Positions 6,559 through 11,031 of a stretch of DNA of 11,031 bases are shown in pieces (within the stretch, counting starts at the first letter, position 1; the number at the start of each line of letters is the position of its first letter). The notes under the pieces were generated by a model. It was given only the letters and a program-made list of their open reading frames with translations, ran no database searches and had not been told where the DNA came from. The stretch lies in contig CALDJV010001151.1 in NCBI GenBank assembly GCA_937899305.1, forward strand, positions 1-11,031, in the 5' to 3' direction. The DNA is from an uncultured Cytophagaceae bacterium (GTDB lineage: Bacteria > Bacteroidota > Bacteroidia > Cytophagales > Microscillaceae). A program made the translations under genes and the position numbers.

Positions 6559-6822
6559 TTCTATTGTTCCGCTTCGCTCATTGTTATAGCTCTCCTGACG
6601 AAGGAAGAACCGACCAAAGGGAGCTCTGCGAAGCTAATCTTAAATGGCTGCGCGAGGCGATGACTTTTTTCTTGTTTTCGCAAATATGATAATAAATATG
6701 GTTCTATTGCTCCGCTACGCTGATTGTTAAATGGTTGCGTGAAGCGACGCAAAACTATGGACTATCGACCAAAAAAAACTACCAACTACGATCTACCAAC
6801 TCCTAACTAACTAAAAAAACAC
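6559..6822 (+). repeat. Repeat block and leader upstream of the WYL gene
   Basis: The block contains two units of the form TTCTATTGTTCCGCTTCGCT plus nATTGTTA (6559-6586 and 6702-6730) and two of the form TTAAATGGYTGCGYGARGCG (6640-6659 and 6728-6747). A tract with CTATGGACTATCGACC follows (6754-6770), then a run of CAACTA/CTAACTA motifs ending ACTAAAAAAACAC just before ATG 6823. The same order of motifs recurs at 7863-8085 before the DUF4291 gene. It is GC-rich in parts and unlike the surrounding spacers. It encodes nothing convincing. Confidence 0.7.
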
Positions 6823-7854
6823 ATGCCTGTAAATAGAAACGCGCTCATCAGATACCGAACTATAGATAATTGCCTTCGTAATCGTTTTCGCCCCTGGACG
6901 CTCGATGATCTGATTGAGGCTTGTTCAGAAGCATTGTATGAATATGAGGGCATTGACAAAGGGGTAAGCAAGCGTACTGTACAAATGGACATCCAAATGA
7001 TGCGCAGCGACAAATTAGGTTACAATGCCCCCATTGTGGTGATAGATAAAAAATACTATACCTACGAAGAGGCCGACTATTCTATTACCAATATTCCTCT
7101 TACTGACCAAGACTTACTGAAGCTCAATGAGGTAGTAGAGATTTTGAAACAGTTCAAAGGGTTTACTCATTTTCAGGAATTGAGTGGGATGGTACAAAAG
7201 CTAGAAGACAAAATCCATACTGCCAAAACTGACCAGACCTCGGTGATTGATTTTGAAAAAAATGAAAATTTGAGGGGATTGGAGCATCTGGATATCATTT
7301 ATGAAGCCATCTTAAAAAAGACCTCATTGGAAGTGACCTATCAATCTTTCAAAGCCCGCAAAGCCAACACCTTTGTGTTGTTTCCTTATTTGCTCAAAGA
7401 ATACCGCAATCGTTGGTTTGTGTTGGGGCGGCAGCGAGGGTTTCCAACCATTTCAACATTGGCGCTAGATCGTATCCAAGAGATTACCAAGTCTTACGAA
7501 CCCTACGAAGAAACCGAAATAGATATGAGTAACTTCTTTAAGAATGTAGTAGGAGTGACCGTCAATGCGGGGCAAGATCCCATTCGGGTAGTACTGAAAA
7601 TAGATCGTCGCAGTGCGCCCTATGTCATTACCAAGCCCATTCACCAAAGTCAGCAAGTACTGGAAAAAGGAGATGATGGAATTGTGATTTCGCTAGAGGT
7701 GCAACACAATTTTGAGCTCGAGCGTGAGATCCTGGGGTTTGGTGAAACCATGATTGTATTGGAACCTGAGTTTTTGAAAACTCGTATTCAAAATCGACTG
7801 AAATACAATCTGAAGTTATACGGAGATCAAGAACAGGTAAATGATGAAGTATGA
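6823..7854 (+). CDS. WYL-domain transcriptional regulator
   Basis: This 343-residue protein is a predicted cytoplasmic DNA-binding regulator of the WYL family, whose members pair a winged helix-turn-helix with a ligand-sensing, Sm-like WYL domain. The N-terminal part (about 8-70) contains the helix-turn-helix with GVSKRTVQMDIQMMRSDKLG (47-66) as the likely recognition region. A helical linker follows (about 93-135). The WYL domain covers about 155-225: LEVTYQSF (169-176), LFPYLLKEYRNRWFVLGRQR (186-205) and LDRIQEI (215-221). The signature tripeptide reads W-F-V instead of W-Y-L, a common variation. The remaining C-terminal part (about 240-335) resembles the WCX extension (VRVVLKI/ISLEVQHNFELEREILGFGE). 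The target genes are unknown. It starts at ATG 6823 just after an A-rich tract, has no Shine-Dalgarno site, and similar repeat blocks flank it on both sides. Confidence 0.92.
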   Translation: MPVNRNALIRYRTIDNCLRNRFRPWTLDDLIEACSEALYEYEGIDKGVSKRTVQMDIQMMRSDKLGYNAPIVVIDKKYYTYEEADYSITNIPLTDQDLLKLNEVVEILKQFKGFTHFQELSGMVQKLEDKIHTAKTDQTSVIDFEKNENLRGLEHLDIIYEAILKKTSLEVTYQSFKARKANTFVLFPYLLKEYRNRWFVLGRQRGFPTISTLALDRIQEITKSYEPYEETEIDMSNFFKNVVGVTVNAGQDPIRVVLKIDRRSAPYVITKPIHQSQQVLEKGDDGIVISLEVQHNFELEREILGFGETMIVLEPEFLKTRIQNRLKYNLKLYGDQEQVNDEV

Positions 7855-7862
7855 CTTCTTTT

Positions 7863-8085
7863 TATTGTTCCGCTTACGCTCATTGTTACATTGTTAAATG
7901 GTTTTATTGTTCCGCTGCGCTTATTGTTAAATTGTTCTATTGTTGCGCAAGGCGATGATTCATTCGTAACGCTTTGCGCTACTGTGGACTATGGACCGTC
8001 GACTGTAGACTATCGACCATTGATCATCGACTAAACAAAACTACTGACTACAAACTATCAACTAAAAAAACTTAAACATCAAAAA
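7863..8085 (+). repeat. Repeat block and leader upstream of the DUF4291 gene
   Basis: Units TATTGTTCCGCTTACGCT plus CATTGTTA (7863-7888) and TATTGTTCCGCTGCGCTT plus ATTGTTAA (7905-7930), with a partial third unit TTCTATTGTTGCGCAAGGCG (7935-7954), are followed by alternating GGACTATGGACC/GTAGACTATCGACC motifs (about 7985-8033) and an ACTA-rich tract ending CAACTAAAAAAAC. It parallels 6559-6822, so the WYL gene sits between two directly repeated blocks. Confidence 0.7.
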
Positions 8086-8730
8086 GTGAATCTAGAAACT
8101 ATTCTTTACCGAGATTACGAGACCGATTTGCCTCAAGAAGGGCGTTGTATTTTGGGACAAATGACCAACACAGAAAACCTAGTAGTATACCAGGCATTCA
8201 ACCCCAGCATCGCAAAATATGCCGTTGAGCATCAACAATTTGGAGGAAGCCAGTACAGTTTCAATCGCATGAGCTGGATCAAACCCAATTTTTTATGGAT
8301 GATGTATCGGGCAGGTTGGGCCAGTAAATCCAATCAAGAGTGTATTTTGGCAGTAGAGATTGCCAAGGTCCACTTTGAGCGAATATTATCCGAAGCAGTA
8401 CATTCTAGCTTTCAATCTAATCGGTATGCTTCTAAAGCCGATTGGCAGGCCCAGCTGAAGGCCAGTAATGTGGTAATGCAATGGGACCCTGACCATCAGC
8501 CGAATGGCAACAAACTTCAGCGACGGGCAATTCAATTGGGGCTTCGGAATGACTTGTTGAGGCAATTTGGTACCGAATGGGTGGTTTCTATTCAAGACAT
8601 TACCGAGTTTGTATTGGAACAAGGCCAAAAACTTTCTCAAGGTAAGCGAGAAGAACTGTTGGTAATCAAAGAACAATTAATTGAGATTGAAGACAGTGAA
8701 GTGAGAGACAGATTAGGTTTGATGGACTAG
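8086..8730 (+). CDS. DUF4291 domain-containing protein
   Basis: This 214-residue protein carries the hallmarks of the DUF4291 family (PF14124) as I remember them, a family present in bacteria and fungi without a known biochemical role. Visible blocks are VVYQAFNPSIAKYAV (33-47), NRMSWIKPNFLWMMYRAGWA (60-79), VHFERIL (95-101), VMQWDPDHQP (130-139), RRAIQLGLRNDLLRQF (146-161) and EWVVSIQDIT (164-173). It has no signal peptide. A helical, charged extension follows (about 178-214). The start is GTG 8086, because no ATG is available before the conserved region and the A-rich tract AACTAAAAAAAC lies just upstream, as for the WYL gene. It converges on the STAS-like gene across a shared hairpin. A functional link with the WYL regulator is possible because of the similar leaders, but this is inference. 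Confidence 0.92.
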   Translation: MNLETILYRDYETDLPQEGRCILGQMTNTENLVVYQAFNPSIAKYAVEHQQFGGSQYSFNRMSWIKPNFLWMMYRAGWASKSNQECILAVEIAKVHFERILSEAVHSSFQSNRYASKADWQAQLKASNVVMQWDPDHQPNGNKLQRRAIQLGLRNDLLRQFGTEWVVSIQDITEFVLEQGQKLSQGKREELLVIKEQLIEIEDSEVRDRLGLMD

Positions 8731-8758
8731 AAAAACCCGTTAAAAAATAACGGGCTCA
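8731..8758 (-). terminator. Hairpin terminator between convergent genes
   Basis: CCCGTTA (8736-8742) pairs with TAACGGG (8748-8754) around an A-rich loop. On the minus strand TAACGGG is followed by TTTTTC, so it best terminates the gene at 8783-9202. On the plus strand a T5 run comes seven bases later (8762-8766), so it may also serve the DUF4291 gene. Confidence 0.75.
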
Positions 8759-8782
8759 ATCTTTTTCGGGATGCTGTGATCT

Positions 8783-9202
8783 TCAGGCGGCTTGGGAACT
8801 GGTAAATAACCAGGACTCTGCCTCTTGTTGGGTTTCAAAGAAACGGGTAATATCTTGAAATCTCCCTTCCTCGATGGTTTGCCGAATGGTAAGCAAAGCA
8901 ATAAAATCTTTACTGATAACGATGCCAATTCGCTCGAGTCTTACCTCATCAATTAATTTATCAATTTCGGAGGCGACCCAGTCTTGTAATTCGGGGTCGA
9001 TGGAATACAAAAAATTGGTATTATCAGAAATAACAAATTGGGGGCGTATTTCTCTTACTTTGTCCCATAAAATCATTTGCTGTCTCTTATATTCGGTGTC
9101 TTCCAAGTGTTGGCTTTCGGGATGCCAAATGTTTACAAAATAATTTCTCCGGCGATCATAGTAAAATACTTGATACCGATTACTAAAGATTTCTTTCATC
9201 AT
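8783..9202 (-). CDS. STAS/SpoIIAA-like protein of unknown function
   Basis: The 139-residue protein resembles the small stand-alone STAS/SpoIIAA-like proteins common in Bacteroidota. Its order of elements is an N-terminal strand pair (YQVFYYDRRRNYFVNIWHP, 10-28), a helix with KRQQMILWDKVREIRPQ (39-55), a strand plus FVISDNTNFLYSIDPELQDWV (56-76), a long helix (ASEIDKLIDEVRLERIG), a strand GIVISKDFIALLTI (93-106) and a final strand-helix FFETQQEAESWLF (121-133). The conserved D/N-T-x-x-L and E-A-E-x-W-L features fit that group, but no phosphorylatable Ser of an anti-anti-sigma factor can be assigned. It is probably cytoplasmic, and the partner is unknown. Two start codons overlap (ATGATG at 9202 and 9199); the first is chosen by default. 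It is monocistronic. Confidence 0.8.
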   Translation of the reverse strand: MMKEIFSNRYQVFYYDRRRNYFVNIWHPESQHLEDTEYKRQQMILWDKVREIRPQFVISDNTNFLYSIDPELQDWVASEIDKLIDEVRLERIGIVISKDFIALLTIRQTIEEGRFQDITRFFETQQEAESWLFTSSQAA

Positions 9203-9618
9203 TAGTTTAAATTTTAATAAGTTTTTCGAGTATGATGCGATTGCCCGTACCTTGATTTGTTAGGGTAAAATCAGGTACTATGTGTTTTGTGATTATAGCT
9301 GTGTAACGTTAAAAATGAAGTATAGCAAGCTCAATGACTAAATTATCTACTTTTTTTCAAAAAAAATAATATTGTATAAATCAATTTACAATGAGTAATC
9401 AACGGTAAGTAAGAACCAAATCGTATTTCGAGAGATGCGTGATTAAATATTTGAAATGTGCAAGTATGGTACAGAATAGATCATCGGTAGAAAAAGTGCT
9501 TCTGTGGCACAGTTAACCTCATTAATTATTTAATTGAGAGGAATGAGGAGCAAATGTATAAGTTATTTTTAGGGTATATACAGATTATTTGGAAGGGGTG
9601 ACTCCGAAGTGATTAATG
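9203..9618. other. Intergenic region without recognisable genes
   Basis: This stretch separates two genes on the minus strand. It holds an inverted repeat at 9247-9278 (GTACCTTGATTT and AAATCAGGTAC, one bulged base), 45 bp upstream of the STAS-like gene, which could be an operator or leader structure. CAAATGTA at 9551-9558 matches a minus-strand -7 promoter element, but there is no matching -33 element and no gene nearby. I see nothing else. Confidence 0.5.
9247..9278. repeat. Inverted repeat upstream of the STAS-like gene
   Basis: GTACCTTGATTT (9247-9258) and AAATCAGGTAC (9268-9278) form an 11-bp stem with one bulged T and a nine-base loop. No T-run follows on either strand. The position upstream of the minus-strand gene would suit an operator or a 5' leader hairpin. 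Confidence 0.5.
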
Positions 9619-9657
9619 AAAAAACCCTTTTTGCTTGAAGTAAAACAAAAAGGGTTT
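9619..9657 (-). terminator. Rho-independent terminator of sucD
   Basis: Read on the minus strand, AAACCCTTTTTG pairs with CAAAAAGGGTTT (12-bp perfect stem, 12-nt loop) and a T6 run follows. The stem begins 25 bp after the sucD stop codon. Confidence 0.9.
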
Positions 9658-9682
9658 GATATTGATGAACGTACTAAATTTC

Positions 9683-10570
9683 TTAGTTTGAGCTTACAGA
9701 TTCCAATGCTTTTACCATAGTAGCTCCAATTTCGGCGGGCGACTCTACCACATGCAATCCGCACTCACGCATAATGCGCATTTTGGCTTCGGCAGTATCA
9801 TCGGCTCCTCCAATGATGGCTCCTGCGTGTCCCATTCTACGACCTTTAGGAGCAGTTTGTCCGGCAATAAAGCCTACTACTGGTTTGCGGTTTCCATCAT
9901 CCTTGATCCAGTGAGCAGCTTCAGCTTCCATACTACCACCAATTTCACCAATCATAATAATGGCATCGGTTTCTGGATCATTCATCAACATTTCTACTGC
10001 TTCTTTAGTAGTGGTACCAATCACAGGATCTCCTCCAATACCAATGCAAGTAGATTGACCCAAACCAGCTTTAGTAATTTGGTCTACTGCTTCGTAGGTA
10101 AGTGTTCCCGAGCGAGACACAATACCAATGCGTCCTGGATTGTGAATAAACCCAGGCATAATGCCTACCTTGGCCTCTCCAGGAGTGATCACCCCAGGAC
10201 AGTTAGGCCCTACCATGCGTACATCACGTCCTTGAATGTAGTTTTTTACTTTTACCATATCCAAAGTAGGGATGCCCTCCGTAATCGTGATAATGACTTT
10301 GATGTCAGCGTCGGCCGCTTCCATGATGGCATCAGCTGCAAAAGCAGGAGGCACAAAAATAACCGATACATCAGCACCAGTCGCTGCCACCGCTTCTTTT
10401 ACGGTGTTGAATACCGGGCGATCAAGATGGGTTTGTCCTCCTTTACCAGGGGTTACTCCGCCTACCACATTCGATCCATACTCTATCATTTGCCCTGCGT
10501 GAAAACTACCTTCCGAGCCCGTGAAGCCCTGAACAATTATCTTGGAATCTTTATTGACTAAAACACTCAT
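9683..10570 (-). CDS. sucD: Succinyl-CoA synthetase (ligase) subunit alpha
   Basis: The alpha subunit of succinyl-CoA synthetase works with the beta subunit (SucC) in the cytoplasmic TCA cycle, interconverting succinyl-CoA and succinate with formation of ATP or GTP. The 295-residue length fits the family (E. coli about 289). The N-terminal CoA-binding Rossmann domain shows GFTGSEGSFH (15-24) and GGVTPGKGGQTHL (37-49). GPNCPGVITPGE (121-132), GIMPGFIH (136-143) and GIVSRSGTLTYEA (149-161) follow, then GIGGDPVIGT (177-186). The phosphorylated active-site histidine is His248 in GRRMGHAGAI (243-252). Conservation runs to both ends, and ATG 10570 lies 17 bp below a strong promoter. sucC is not in the window, so the two subunits are encoded apart here. 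Own promoter and terminator make this a single-gene unit. Confidence 0.98.
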   Translation of the reverse strand: MSVLVNKDSKIIVQGFTGSEGSFHAGQMIEYGSNVVGGVTPGKGGQTHLDRPVFNTVKEAVAATGADVSVIFVPPAFAADAIMEAADADIKVIITITEGIPTLDMVKVKNYIQGRDVRMVGPNCPGVITPGEAKVGIMPGFIHNPGRIGIVSRSGTLTYEAVDQITKAGLGQSTCIGIGGDPVIGTTTKEAVEMLMNDPETDAIIMIGEIGGSMEAEAAHWIKDDGNRKPVVGFIAGQTAPKGRRMGHAGAIIGGADDTAEAKMRIMRECGLHVVESPAEIGATMVKALESVSSN

Positions 10571-10587
10571 ATATCTGTTTTTTTGTA

Positions 10588-10618
10588 CAAAGTTAGTTTT
10601 TTTGGGTTTTTATCCAAA
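10588..10618 (-). promoter_or_regulatory. sucD promoter of Bacteroidota type
   Basis: On the minus strand TTTG (10618-10615) is followed after exactly 19 nt by TAACTTTG (10595-10588), matching the Bacteroidota housekeeping sigma consensus TTTG and TAnnTTTG. The start codon comes 17 bp later, so the leader is very short. Confidence 0.75.
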
Positions 10619-10789
10619 TCAAGGTTTGAAGCAGCCAAAAGCGATCAATTACGAGCCTCAAACGCTCTTTATTTTGCATTCATCGCCAAATAAAAAAAAA
10701 GTTTAAACTGATTGCTAACTACCTGCTGCTAATATAAATCAATCTATGGTAAATACGCAAAATACCAGGAAGCAAATAAGGGATAGACC
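10619..10789. other. Intergenic region right of the sucD promoter
   Basis: AT-rich spacer without an ORF or RNA that I can support. AATACCAGGAAGC (10761-10773) faintly resembles the AATAGAAGGAAGC direct repeats at 4394 and 4886. Confidence 0.4.
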
Positions 10790-10970
10790 AAAAATAACTT
10801 TCCGATTTGGAGGTGATCTCTTGATTTGATACTTCGTTATTTTTTAGCCGTTGGCAGAGCTCGGCACAGCGTAGCTGTAGCCATCGGTTTTGCCCATAGC
10901 GTGGCTATGAGCGCAAAAAATGCCTCGTCTTAAATCAATATCTCTACCTCTAAACACGTAACTTATTTTT
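10790..10970 (-). repeat. Long palindromic interspersed repeat, copy 3 (inverted)
   Basis: Related to copies 1 and 2 but on the minus strand. The 21-bp stretch 10909-10929 matches 2184-2204 of copy 1 at 19 positions. The apical hairpin is TTTTGC-CATAGC-GTG-GCTATG-GCAAAA (10888-10918): relative to copies 1 and 2 both sides of the stem changed together. The arms pair through AAAAATAA/TTATTTTT (10790-10797 with 10963-10970), GAGGT/ACCTC and TTGATTT/AAATCAA. It carries an extra hairpin at 10848-10887 (CCGTTGGC and GCCATCGG around ACAGC-GTA-GCTGT) not present in the other copies. The exact ends are uncertain. Confidence 0.7.
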
Positions 10971-11031
10971 TTACTTTCCCTAAGCTCGACTTTGGCCTTT
11001 TAAATTACAGAACCCTTCGTGGAAATAGCAG
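10971..11031. other. Window edge, no gene visible
   Basis: The last 61 bases after the third palindromic repeat show no start codon with a meaningful frame. A gene may begin or end beyond the window. Confidence 0.4.

Noticed and set aside
6561..6752. 63-codon minus-strand frame
   Set aside because: Falls wholly within the repeat block before the WYL gene; its open frame reflects the repeat units rather than a protein.
6559..8085. CRISPR-like array suggested by repeated units
   Set aside because: Units vary in sequence and spacing, there are no uniform spacers and no cas genes.
6823..8730. Defence island or operon built on the WYL regulator
   Set aside because: WYL regulators often accompany defence genes, but no nuclease, helicase, ATPase or toxin-antitoxin pair is present, and the next gene is DUF4291 with its own 231-bp spacer.
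9551..9558. Minus-strand TAnnTTTG promoter element
   Set aside because: No -33 element at the right distance and about 350 bp from the nearest downstream gene.
9752..10561. 269-codon plus-strand frame
   Set aside because: Antisense shadow of sucD, whose identity is certain.

Overview
The window looks like a chromosomal stretch of a Bacteroidota bacterium, most likely of the Cytophagales (Microscilla-like; the genus is my impression, not something shown). The reasons are AT-rich spacers without Shine-Dalgarno sites, a textbook Bacteroidota promoter (TTTG, 19 nt, TAACTTTG) in front of sucD, two lipoproteins with classic lipoboxes, and DUF2452 and DUF4291 proteins.

Layout, left to right. A small orphan gene (87-332, +) and a gene-poor stretch lead to a DUF2452 gene (1071-1520, +) with a strong terminator. 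After another long spacer and the first copy of a palindromic repeat comes a beta-helix lipoprotein gene (2370-3500, +). It converges on a cysteine-rich lipoprotein gene (3586-4194, -), and the two share one hairpin terminator. A 76-residue orphan gene (4437-4667, -) and a 342-residue orphan gene (5006-6034, +) diverge from a spacer holding the second palindromic repeat. A four-helix membrane protein (6141-6527, +), a WYL-domain regulator (6823-7854, +) and a DUF4291 gene (8086-8730, +) follow. Similar repeat blocks lie on both sides of the WYL gene. A STAS/SpoIIAA-like gene (8783-9202, -) converges on DUF4291 across a shared hairpin. The last gene is sucD (9683-10570, -), the alpha subunit of succinyl-CoA synthetase, with its own promoter and terminator. 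The third palindromic repeat lies beyond it.

The genes do not form an obvious pathway. Apart from sucD (TCA cycle) they are mostly single-gene transcription units of unknown role, with large spacers. There is no tRNA, rRNA, CRISPR array, transposase, phage gene or recognisable defence operon. The most interesting content is non-coding: three diverged copies of a 156-181 bp long-palindrome element whose arms and apical hairpin change in a matched way between copies. A second repeat family forms the leaders of the WYL and DUF4291 genes.
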